A program made the translations under genes and the position numbers. Below the pieces are notes generated by a model. It saw nothing but the letters and a program-made list of their open reading frames with translations. It was not told the origin of the DNA and did no database searches. A DNA stretch of 64,000 bases from Prosopocoilus inquinatus (lineage: Eukaryota; Arthropoda; Insecta; Coleoptera; Lucanidae), in NCBI GenBank assembly GCA_036172665.1, contig CM069870.1, forward strand, positions 20,620,001 through 20,684,000, written 5' to 3'. Every line of letters starts with the position of its first letter. Position 1 is the stretch's first letter. Below are positions 33,700-46,200 of the stretch, one piece after another.

Positions 33700-35290
33700 T
33701 TCTGATATTGATGGAGTTTTTCAATATTTTAAATAAAAAACCCTTCGTTTTTAGAAATTATTTTTATCGCGACAGTCTCAAGAACCCCTCCAGAAAGGGA
33801 CAATCCCTGCCGTCTGGCAACACCGGTGAGCGGAAAAACGATTCTTGAAATGTACCTCAGCCCCCCCCCCCCTTTGATTTCCCTCTCTTACTATGACATT
33901 TAATCACGATCACATTTTTGTACCCTTTTTAAAAATGTGGCAACAGAAAGTTCCGAAAATCACATAAATCAAGCTTCCAGTTTTTTTTTTTGCATTTCAT
34001 ATTTTTTTATTTCTTAGGCAAGTAAATGATCTCCAACGAAATTTTTTCAAAGATAAAATCAAACTTTCATTTTTTTCTTTGTACGTCATTGTCATTATTT
34101 TTTGTTCCTTTTTGTAATCAAGGAAAATCAACGATTTTGAAAGTTATATAAATCAAGTTTTCATTTGTTTCTTTACACTTTTGCATTTTTTTTTTGTATT
34201 CACAAAATAGCAAATGAAAAATCGTTTGTTTTCTGCGCGAAAATCAAAGTTATTACCTTTTTTTTTTTCTTGTTAACTTTTCATGTTACAGTAATACCTC
34301 GTGCAGTGCAGTTTTTTTCTTTTGTTTTGTTAATGATTTGATCCACTCTGTTCTAGCTCCATTCCAGAAACGCCGATCTTCCTTTGTTGTTTCTTTTTTC
34401 TTTTCTGTTTACCGTATTCTTCGTATTACAATTTCTTCCTGTTTTCTTGTCAGTATTTATTTTCGAACAATCCGTCTTTTGTTTTTTGTCCATTCTTTTT
34501 CTTTGTACGTCGTTGTTCATTGAAGCGAGTTTTCTTTTGTTTCTTATAATTGAATTATTTTCTCATTTGTTCACTTATTTATTTTGTTTAAGTTCGACAT
34601 ATTTCATACAAATTTTTTTTCGTGTTTTTGGCAATTTGAATATCGCACGCTTCACCAGAGAATTGTCGATATTTTTTCTGTTTCAGAAATTAAAATAAAT
34701 GCTTGACATGTGCTCAATACTCCTCTTAGCCGTCTTGAGGATTTGGCAATGATTTGGTCTGTCGTAAAAAAAATCGATTATCACTTTCTGTTTTACCGAC
34801 GTTGTCTTACAATTGAATCGTTGATTGAAATATCTCAATCAACGGTTGAATGAATTTTAGTTCCACTTCAAATTCTGATCCAAAGGAATAAGCGGATCGA
34901 GAATATTCGAAAATCTGTAAAATTTTGGTATGAAAAATTCAGTGCGATTAGAAGAAAGCGATTTAAGTTCCTTGAAGAAAAGAAAAGACGTTGATTCCTA
35001 CCATTTTCTGTTTTATCCACCTTCGATGTCTTGACAGTTGAGGCATTTGAACAAAGGCTGCGGTTTTGCAGCGGAGGCTCATCGGAGGCTGCTGCATCAA
35101 AGTTGATCGCAAATTTGTTCGCGGGATTGGAACTTGAACTTCGTCTGCATTTGAGGCTAAATTTCTCTTAAAATTCCGCTCAAAAGTAATAAACAGATCA
35201 AGAATATTTAAAAATCTATAAAAAAATTTCTGACACCATTTTCTTTGTAATGAAAATAGTTCTGCGTGAACATAAGAAATATTCCTACAA
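33700..35290 (-). repeat. T-rich block between Wbp4 and MITEs
   Basis: Mostly T-rich on the plus strand, with TTTTGTTT words, especially 34000-34700, and a C-run at 33861. A less biased patch at 35020-35160 is partly open in both directions, but I see no family there and do not call a gene. Confidence 0.45.
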
Positions 35291-35294
35291 TACA

Positions 35295-35577
35295 ATTCGA
35301 GAAAATCACGAAGTAGTTGACACCTAGTGGAAGTTATATGAAGGACCCTGTAATAAGGAAAACATTAGAAAGACATTTGGTTAACCTATAAAAATAATTA
35401 GTCTGAATAGTTTGTGTATGTCCACAAATAAATATTCTACTGTACATGCGTTTGTAATACTGGTAAAACCATTGATAGATGGAATGGAACAGGTTATATT
35501 GAAAAACATGAACGACAGCTCTTTGTTTTCCTTTCCTTTTTAAAAGCGCCATCTATTGGCTGATGATGTTCTCGAAT
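35295..35577. mobile_element. MITE with CTCF-like ends, 283 bp
   Basis: Ends are ATTCGAGAAAATCA on the left and TGTTCTCGAAT on the right (slightly worn). Just inside are CACCTAGTGG on the left and GCGCCATCTATTGG on the right. Related elements lie at 36306-36635 and 57408-59001. Confidence 0.7.
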
Positions 35578-35729
35578 TGAAAAAACCACGACCTACTAAA
35601 TTTCTGTCAGTATGTCTTGTGAAATCCAGTACAACGTGAAAAAGACAATCCATTATCGTTTTCTGTTTTATCGACTTTCTGCGTCTTACATTTAGGTTAG
35701 ATTTTGTTTAAAATCATAATTTAAAATAT

Positions 35730-36190
35730 CTAGATCGAGAAGAACAAGCGATTCAGCGATCCACTAATGCGAATGCTCCTAACACTGTCGGTTTCGAGGC
35801 AAACTAGATTAAGATTAAGAAATGTAACGAAATAGTGCGAAAAACAAAAGAGGATTACAACTGAGACAAAACAAAAGAAAAACGACAAACTACAAATAAA
35901 TAATAAAAATAAAAATGAAAATCGACGACGAAGTTTTGCCAATAAAAATAAACTCATAGGAAGGAAAGAAAAGGGAACTTTAGAAAAGAGTCAATAAAAT
36001 CTGAAGAACGTGAAAAATAAACAAAAAAGTGAACAGAAAAAAAATAAATAATAAACGGCGATTCTTTGGCCGAAAACTTGCAGATCAAGAAACTAGCAGA
36101 AAAGAAAAGGACAAAATAAACAAATTAACCGAATAAAATGCCAAACATCAATTTCTTAAAACAAAAAAGAAAAATATGAAATTAATAAAA
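35730..36190 (+). repeat. A-rich asymmetric block
   Basis: Shares ordered words with 62480-62900: AAATCGACGA, GAGTCAATAAAA, CGAAAACTT, AAGAAACT and AAACATCAATT, then AAAATATGAAAT. It is therefore a dispersed repeat copy and not random low complexity. Confidence 0.65.
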
Positions 36191-36305
36191 CGTTGCCCCA
36201 CAAACCGTGCTCATACTCGCAAAAATACAGTTTCTGGCCTGGTGATACAAATAACCAGTAATTTTAGACGGAGGCCGAGAAATAACTATTTAAACGCTAA
36301 ATTCA

Positions 36306-36635
36306 ATTCGAGAAAATCACGCAGTGGCTAACATCTAGCGGTAATTTTGTGAAAGTCTCTATAATAAGGAAAACATTGGAATGACATTTGTTAACCTATA
36401 AATGATATTAAACGAATTAAAATGAAATTTTTGTTTGTGAGTTTTGTGACGCTTACGAGCTTTTAATATATTGTACACAACACGCAAAAATAAAACTAAC
36501 AAGAAACATTGATGGATCGATTATAACAAGTTATACTCAATAGAAACAGCCCTTCGTTTTCCTAGAGACTAGTTTTCCGGCACTCTAGTTTTCCTTATTA
36601 AAAGCACCATCTGTTGGTTGCTGATTTTCTCGAAT
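36306..36635. mobile_element. MITE with CTCF-like ends, 330 bp
   Basis: Clear 14-bp inverted ends ATTCGAGAAAATCA and TGATTTTCTCGAAT. Inside the left end is ACATCTAGCGG; inside the right end is GCACCATCTGTTGG. The right motif in reverse complement reads CCAACAGATGGTGC. Confidence 0.8.
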
Positions 36636-36639
36636 AAAT

Positions 36640-37280
36640 TAAATTTCTTCAGCCTACCAACCTACAAAATCCTACTACCTACGACCTACTACGACAACTA
36701 GTGAAGGAACGGAATATACATATAAACATAATAAAAAAAAACACAAATTGCAATATCGCATGCGTGTGTTGCAAACTTCTAGACTAGATATTATAACAAC
36801 TACACAAAGCGAATACCTATACATAATTCAACAAAATCCACAGTTATCAATTTACCTGCAACGTGTAAATTATGATTTATCATAAATTAATGAATATTAA
36901 AATGAAACACCTGGGCGTTCCTGTTATCAGTAAGCCGTTACACGCATTCATTTCTTTGACGTTACTTACCGTAATAAAATATTATTACGTAATCATCGTA
37001 ATGTAAATTACAGCCTTGCATTAATTGCGTTAATTAAAACATAAAAAGCAATACATAAGTTGAATGAAGTGAAGGAAATTGGATTGGAATGATTAACATT
37101 TTTACGGTCACTGGCGCACAGTCTCGCCAACATTACAAAAGCAATCTCCTCACTTGTTTCTCTAGTCAGTCGCAATCGCAACTGTCAAGTGCGGGTGTTG
37201 TCGTTGTCTGTTGCAATTTGTTGTTGTATTTGGTGTGTGTGTTATTAGGTTTTAATGGTGTTTAATAAGTGTTCTTGATT
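36640..37280 (+). promoter_or_regulatory. Hip1 upstream and 5' UTR region
   Basis: No gene. TCAGT at 37166-37170 matches the arthropod initiator and is 111 bp before the Hip1 ATG; GT-rich triplets follow. No TATA box is seen. Start-site assignment is tentative. Confidence 0.3.
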
Positions 37281-40200
37281 ATGGCTTCGCTGTCCTTACC
37301 GCGAGTCTTACATCCGAGGAAGACCAGTTTGGAGATCGAACGCGAAAATTTTGAAAAGTCTCAGGTATGTTTGCTTTTTTGGGGTTAAAAATTATTAATT
37401 ATTCTTGTTGTTAAACAATTATACAACAGACTTATCGTGTTAGTGTTACATACTTGTACTTTAAACAGATTGTGTAAGTTTGTAATCGTTTTTATTTGAA
37501 TCACGCCTGTTGCTTTACACTTTACTTATACAAGCATACTCACACACAATAAACGTGTGGGTTGTAAAGTTGTATGAATCATTCTTCCATTCATGCTTCT
37601 GTTTTACACATTAAGCTAAAACCGTGTGGGCTTCTGGCTTCTCGTGATCATGATCATGACCCTCCTCCTCCGCCTCCTCCTGTTGCTTTGGGCCTTATCA
37701 GTTTTGTATTTGTCTAGGTTTGCCTTATCTACCTGTTGCCCTGTTGTGTAGTTTCCTGGGTCTTTACAATGGTCTACATGCATACATTTTAACTTGCTTG
37801 TTTATAATTTCAGAATTGCATGAGCGCATGATTTTCTAACTTTAAATTTGACCTTGCGCCCCGGTTTTTAGAGCACCATGGATGAGTATTCTTTAACTGA
37901 GAAAACCTTTAATAAATATGTAAGTATTAACTCTGTGTATATCTTACTTTTACCAAAAAGTAGGCTTGTTATAGAACCTGGTGATGTTGTTCATTTATTT
38001 ATTATATAGTTTTTCACACTGTCATAAATGTAATGTTACAGGGAAATCCCCTTACAATTGGTGACTTAATTTTTTTTCAGTAATAGCTGTCAGTGTCAAA
38101 ATTGTAGGGTTTCTGGTGGAAGCCTGTTTTATCGACCTAAAACAGTTCATGTTGGACAAGTGATTTTCACTAACAAGTTTTATAGGTTAGAAAATATTTT
38201 AAAATATCAAAATTGTTCACTACATTTTATAACAGCTCGTTTCGTTTTCAAATCAATCCAAAAGATTTCCTTCTTTTCTTGATATACCATCTGGACAGTT
38301 ACACATTTTAACTGTAGTTTTGAATGATAATGAAATTTCCCAACATTTCTACCAACATCAACAACAGAAACATTTGACAGGTATTACAGAAAAAAGGATA
38401 TACTACGAGGCTGTCAGAGATATACTACGTGGCTGTAAAGCTAACGAGTGTTCAATTAAAAAAAACAATCTAAATAGCCATGAATTTATTCTGAAAGTCT
38501 AGGGTAGGGTTCTTCAGACGACTAGCGTGAAGCGTCACTTGCTTTTCTAACCTCACTTTAACTCAAAGAAGACATTTCAAAAATAAACGTTTATTACCGA
38601 ATATTTATATTAAGTATAAAAAAAATTGCAGGAGCAGCTTTCGAGTTTTGTTGGTTAGGTTAACCGTCAACTTGTCAAATTCAAATGATGTGAGTCACAT
38701 GCGTTTCCGACAACAAAAGCCTGCTACAGCCTACTTGACCGTTTTTCTTTTATTGAACACTCGTTATTTTTTCTGCTTGGAAGATTGGGTATTTGAGAAT
38801 TGTTGCTATTGGTTTTCATTGATCACGTGATCAACGGTAACTAATAACTTTCGTCAAGTGAACGACAAGAGCCAATGACAATCCCCATATACCCAATTCT
38901 CCAAGTCCCCAAGCAGGAAACACAGCTTACATGATTGAAGCAAAATTAGTAGGTTGAGAACACTGAGGACATGATATAAACATTGAAAAGTATTGCCAAT
39001 CCAACAAATAAATCTCAGATATTGATGGTCACTCGGTATATGTTATTGAACTTCAAGTATATAACCCAAAATGATTTATTTTAAATGTAACAAGCTTTGC
39101 ATAATTTTACAAAGATCTAAATACCGGACGTTCAATGGAATTTATAATTAGAGAAGGCTGTGATTGCTGCTATTTTATGCTGTGTGGTTGGATACAATGA
39201 GAAATAAATAATAAATTGACAATTGTCATATTTGAGGTTATGCTTGTGCTTTATAAAATCTTTATTTGTTATATTATTGTGTATGGATGCTGGTTTAAAC
39301 CCTTTTTTAGAATATTAGGGAGGGTTCCATACGAGAAATCCGTTTATTATCAATTATTTAAGAAAATAAATGTCACAATTCTGACATTTAAAAATTTGGA
39401 AAATATCACAACCTGTTCTTATTATAAATTCTGTTGATCGCGTGGTATTTCAATTTCGATTTTCGAACAGACAAGAGTAAAAGGAATTGATTGGTACGCC
39501 TGTGGCCCTAAGATTTTTGCATTGCACGGGAAAATCAACTTAATCTCTAGAGCCCGTATCATATGGTGATAATTTATGCATGAAATTTATTCAAAACTAA
39601 GAGAGAATGAATGAATTATTGGAAAAAAGAAGCAGCCTGTGTCTCTCATGTTGCAATATATTTTACATTTAAGGCTGAAGAATTATTAACGTCGCTTACG
39701 AACTCAGCGTTGCCAACTCACCGAGTTTCGAAATATTTTACACACAGGAAAAAAATGTACTTTGTTGTTTAAACTCGCATCATCCCGATTTGATGCTTAA
39801 TATTAACAATAAATAAAACAGAAGACTTGTAAAAAAAAACTACTAAACTAAATAAATAAACTAAATACTCGTCGACTAATCTTAAACACTTTATTGAAAA
39901 CACGATTGTTTACACAATAGGAATACTCTGTAACACTTATTTTAACAAATCGCACTTCTATTATGTCGCCGTTTAAAGCTCCGTGGTACTCGAATTCTTT
40001 ACTCACTAAATAAGAACTAACTCGGCGGCGCGCCGATGAACTTTTATAGTGAAGGCACTCGCTTCCAGATATACGGGGAAAAGTCGCGTTCGCACGCGAA
40101 TGCTCCACAGCTTTCCCGAAACCAGCTGCGGTATAAATTGCGGACGCCCCCTGCAACCCCTTTTTAAAGAAGGCCGGCTCGGTCTGTCCGGTCGCGAACT

Positions 40201-43200
40201 TCCTGCCTCCGAAACCCCAGCTGTAAAAGCTGTAAAAAAAAAGAAAAGTAACTTCTTTGTGTTAGATTTTTCAAAATTTATTTATCATTCATTGTTTTTT
40301 TTTCTAAACAGTGCGATCGTCACTTATTTATGAACAGTTTCTAGTTTGATATTTGTCCTTCAGGTATTTCTCTCTTTCTTTTGCGATCGTCTTTTGTTTA
40401 CTGTTTACTCTAACTGTTTCTGAGTTTCAAATATTTCTGCCAATAACTGAAATTTCTTGTAGTTATTGCTTTATGTTATTTTTTCGTTGGTGACGATTAC
40501 GATCACCATTTGCTTTGTTGCTTTTTTTCTCTATTGTAAAATTGACAATCGTCATTTGTTTTACTTTCTCTTTTTCTTGTTGTAGTTATAGATTTCTTTT
40601 AACTTCATTTTTGCAAGAGTCAAAAATCTACTTGTTTTCTGTCTGTATTTCTTTTCCGTTTTCTGGTATTAACCAATCGAAAACTTTCGGCACGTTTTCG
40701 CGAATCAGCATTTGTTTTTCTTGCTTTCTTAGAAATTTCCCGTTTCGTGAATAGGCTGACTCATGATTGCGATATAAATAGGTATTGTTCCTTGTCTGTT
40801 TTGTTTTTTTTTTTTTTTAATGTTGAATTAACTAATTATATCTTGAATGTTTTTTTTTTCTTATTAGTTCGTTAATGAATTCTTTTTTTAATAACTTCTA
40901 AATCTACGATTCGTTTGGATTATAAAAAAAAATCCAAACGAATTGATCGTCGTTTGTTTTTTTTTTTTTTTTTGTTTTTTTCAGTTTCATTTTATTTTCT
41001 CATTTGAATCGAGTTTCTCGAATTATCAAAATCTTTTTCTTAATTGTTTACTTACCATCTTACACAAATTAATTGGGTAATTATAATTTCTTTGGACATT
41101 TAATTTTTTTTTCAATGTTTCTTGATAGATAATATTATACAGGAGATTTTTTTGCTTTTTTGTCCAAAGTGCGCTAATCAGCCACCAGCTAGACAAGTGG
41201 CAGACAAGCTTAACGCTAGATCCTTCAAGCTGAAGAAATAAAGTAATAATTAATTATTACAATTTTTTTTTGTTCGATTTTACAAATAACAAATTAACTT
41301 TTAATATATTGTCACAGTAACAGTTAGCTACGAAAATCAATATTATTCTTATCACAATAAACCGAAGGCCGTATGACACGGTGATTTCACGGTATTTCTT
41401 GTTATCAAATTTACGAGAAACTAACAGAGAAGTGTCCACGAAATGTCGAATTAACCAATAAACGTTCACTATGGCAACCTGTCTCTATCACTTTGCAACA
41501 AATTTTAGCAATTTTTTACAAAAATTGTCATCGTGTCATATGGCTGTAAGAAGTAAAATTAAAGAGTAAATTGAAAAACATTGATTTTTTTTCTATTTCA
41601 TCTCCAAAACGATTTTTCATGTTTCAAGTAGTAATCATCAAGGTTGTAGTAGTTAGAGGTGGTTATTTATAATAGTCATGTCTATAAAAATGTGAATCGA
41701 AATTTGAAGCTAAATTCAATTAGTAACAAAGAGACTTAGGACGTTTAAGGTTTAAAAACAATTTTCTTAAAATAAATAGTGTGTAGCCACGGCCACGCCC
41801 ACAAACGTCCTGGCCCTGCTTATAAATCAACATTTCGTTTAAATACAAGAAGATTCTCTGCTTATAAATAAAAATGTTAAATAAATTACATTTAAACTTT
41901 AAACATTAAACTTCACATCCGCTTTTATCATAATTTACTTACAACTGTGGGCCTGCTATTAGCATGTTTGTAGAGACAGTAATAAAATTAAAAATTCAAA
42001 TTACCACAGTACATACATGATATTTACATTAACTTAAGTGCCATAAAATTTGTTTTTTATTTGCCAAAGTGTGCTACCGAGCTTTACCATCTGCTGAATA
42101 TTAATTCAAACATTTTCATTTTTAAAGTTAAATAATTTTATATCGTTGCAGAATGTACCTAAGGTTTGGAATTCTATTTTTAAAAATTCAATAATGTTCA
42201 AGTAGGTCTTCAAACTAACTAAAACAATTACATCTGTATTGATTATTTAAACAGAAGCGTATCATGCACCGAAATGAAATGAAATGAAATAATCAATTAT
42301 TGATTTTGTTTGCGGATACTTTTCATTTGACTATCATTTTGATTTAGTTATCTTAAGCAAACATTAATACGTTTTGATTATCTGCTTTCTAACTAAGCAG
42401 TATTTCATTTTAGTTTAATAAGAAATTTTACAACTAGAACATATTCGGAAATCTATCAAAAAAAGTTAGATACCTACAATAAAGAAAAAAAAATAGTGAA
42501 AATTTTTTTTTCTATAAGTGATTCATTAATAGGTTACCCATAAATGTGAGACATAGGAGATAAGATACAGGGTAAACATGTCAATTTTTAGATATGAAAA
42601 ACACCTGTTCTCAGAATAAAAATTGTGAAGTGAGTACTTATTCCAAAATGCTAAATGTTTATAAACACGTTACATATTTGCCAATACTAATACTTTGTAA
42701 ATAAACTGATTATCAGAAATACATATACCTACCTACTACATCAACAATTTTTGGAATAACATATTTGCTATACCTACACGCATACACTCCTTTACCAAGA
42801 ATTTAATTAACCTAATTGAAAGGAAAGTTTTTCTTTTAATTATGCTTTGCATGCAAGTATTTTATTTTTCAAGCAATGCTACTTTTAGGACAGGAAAGAA
42901 TTTTTTTGCTTAACCAAAATCCAAAGAAGAATGCAAAAAAATAAAAATGCAATAAAATAAAATCATAACGAGAGTAGAAAATTTGGTAGACTATTTAATA
43001 ACGGGAGGGAAAACAACCAAGTGAAAAATATTTTTTTTAATCTGTTAGGTACATACTGTTTTGAATTTGAACTGTTTACAAAGTTTATATTTTCTGTATA
43101 TTCCCACGTGACATTTGAATCACCAATTAAAAAATTAAATATTATTATTATAGTTATTTAATTTAAGGTTATTTCTACAAAATCTGCGAAATAAACAACG

Positions 43201-46200
43201 TGTTCTTTTCTAAAGTAAAAGTCACCTACCTACGTTGTTGTTATTATTATTTTTGTTATTCTACCTGCTTCTCATCTGGCGTGATTCCAGATACGATGCA
43301 TTCATTTTAATTAATTAATTAATTTCTTTTCCATTCCATTTCAAAATAATTTTCATCTGTCTGTTGGGCTGCCATCTTTTAGAAGTGCTAGCGCGGGACA
43401 TCCCCGAACACTAAACTAGTATAACATTCGCTCTTTTTTATAACATTGATGATTATTTGTTTTTCTTACTTTCGTCTCAGAAATTTTTCCATTTGGATTA
43501 GATTTTTCGATTGTCGAAAACATTCTTTTTTTTGATTTGTTGAAATTAAACGACCATGATTTGTTCAGAAATATTTTGATTTCTGTTTAAAAATGTTATA
43601 TTTTTTTCCACTTTTTTTCGATTGTGTTTCCCGATCATTAAAAATGTTCATCTTTCTTTCATTTCTGATTATCCATCGCTTTCTTTTTTGTATCGTTTTT
43701 TTTTTTTTGGAAACTTTAAATCTACAATTTTTACACAGTTTTGTCGTGCACAATTACTTATTATCGCAAAAGCAGGAGAAATTACTAGTTTAGTTTCGTT
43801 AAAAATCCAAAAATGAGTATCTTATAAAGGGTTTTCCAATAGGGTCGGGTCGATGTTGAAATAGAATAAAACAAGCTGTGTGTGAGAAATTAACGAAATA
43901 CTTTTTTTATTTGAAAGGCCCATATGTGCCATTATGAACGGAAGATGATATCGTTCAAATGTCCGCCGCGGCTTCGCAGGGTGGCACGGATCCGTGAGAC
44001 CCAATTTTCAATGACTCTGGCGCATAGATCCCGCTGAATTTGAGCAATGGCCTGAGTTATGTTGAGTTTGAGGGCATCGGTCGATTGCGGGCTATTGGCG
44101 TAGACCTGCGACTTCAGAAAACCCCACAAGAAAAAGTCTAGTGGGGTCAAATCGCACGATCTTGGTGGCCAATTCACGTCACCTCCGCGAGAAATAACCA
44201 TACCCTCAAATCGTTCATGCAAAATGTCCATCGTGGCGCTCGCTGTGTGGCACGTAGCGCCATCCTGCTGGAACCACATGTCGTCCACGTCCATATCGTT
44301 CAATTCGGGCCAAAAGAAATCGGTTATCATCGATCTGTAGCGCTCGCCGTTGACAGTAATGGCCTCACCAACGTCGTTTTCAAAGAAGTACGGACCAATG
44401 ACACCGCCGGCCCAAAATCCGCACCAAACGGTAACCTTTTGTGGATGCATTGCCACCTGCTGAACCTCGTGTGGGTTGGTGTCGTCCCATATACGGCAAT
44501 TTTGCTTATTAACATAGCCGTTCATCCAAAAGTGCGCCTCGTCGCTAAAGATGATTTTCTGGCCAAAACTGGGGTCCTCTTCCAAACGCTCCGAAGCCCA
44601 TTCAGCGAACAAACGGCGTTGTGTATGGTCATTGACTTTGAGCTCCTGGGTCAGTTGGATCTTGTACGGGTGCAGGCCCAAGTCCCGACGCAGAATTCTC
44701 CAAGCTGAAGTCTGCGAAAGGCCAAGTTCTTGTGCACGGCGAGGAATTGACTGCCTCGGGTTCTCCTGCACACTTTCACGGACAGCGGCGATATTCTCGG
44801 CCGATCTGGCGTTCTTTTGACGTACGGGTGTTCGCTGATTATTTACCGAGCCGGTCTTCTCGAATTTGGCCACCAAGCGTTGGAGGGTCGACTTTGAAGG
44901 GCCACCCCGTCTGCCGTAAAATGGGCGCAACGCGCGCAACGTTTGCGCAAACGAACACTCGTTTTGATAATAAAGTTTTATCATTTGGACGTGTTGCTCA
45001 GTCGTGTAACTTGCCATGGTGATTTGGCATCAGTGACAGAATAATAAACAACAGATTTGACAGACGTCGCTAAAACAACATTGCCGCCGCAGCCTGCCAA
45101 GATCGACCCGACCTTATTGGAAAACCCTTTAGTACAAATTTAACGTGTCTATAAAAAAATAATCGTGATTTTGAAGATCGTATAGTAACATGCATTTTAT
45201 TAGACGCGTTATAAACTACGTCTTGATAAAGTGCTTGTCTCTACAGATCATTATACCGACTGCTATCAATAAATAAATAATCCTACGAATTCTATTATAA
45301 ATTATAATCGCACGGTTGGCAACATTGCATGGCGCAAAATCTGAAATCGGAAAAGTTTCGGGACAATCTCGGACACCGTATCGCTTATTTATTGATCAAA
45401 TTTCAATCACTTGACAGATTAAACACAAAAATTAAATAAATATATAAGAAAATTGCGTAATATGTACCGGTAAATCACAAAAAAAAGGATCCTTCATTAT
45501 GGACAACCATGCAAACGACTGTGTTTATTCGGTTGCCTGAACTAAAGCTTCTATTTTTGAAAAATCTATGAATATAAATATATATACTCGTATTATATTT
45601 AAATAAGCATTGAAGCAGAAAATTAATTATTTATAATTATTGTTTTATAAGTACAGGTGGACATTAAAGAAATAAATAAATTAGCAATTTTTGTAAGTTA
45701 TGTATGTTTTTTTCTGAAATCAGGAAGAGTGAATCAGTTTTTTTTTTACAAAAAAAAAACAAGTAATATTTTAACATTAAAATGAAGTGGGAAACCAAAT
45801 TATAGGTAATTATTATAAAAAAATTGTTGCAAATCGTTTTTGATTGCGAGCACCCTCTGTACAATCTCTGTTTAGCCCATTTGGTGCCCAATTTTTACTA
45901 AAATAAAATTACTGAGGAGGCCCGAAATAGAGCCGAAACGGCTGTCCAAGGGATACTCCGGAAATCCACTGCAATCGAAACCTACTATTTTTTTTTATAT
46001 TTCTAAATAATTCTATTTATTTTACTATTCGTTAGAAATCGCACTCGTTTATCGTAACCTGTAACTAAAATACAGTTTCGTATCTAACGGAAGTTTAAAA
46101 ATAAAATAGACGTTCGTGTACACAGACCACCACAAAATATTTTTAAATTAAATTTATTTAAAAAAAAAACGTAGACCCACTTTGATATAATATGACAGTG

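Noticed and set aside
39848..40156. 102-codon minus-strand ORF
   Set aside because: It covers the TATA box and leader of an LTR-like segment; no protein family resemblance.
44217..45022. Plus-strand ORFs of 163, 89 and 96 codons
   Set aside because: They are antisense shadows of the mariner transposase.
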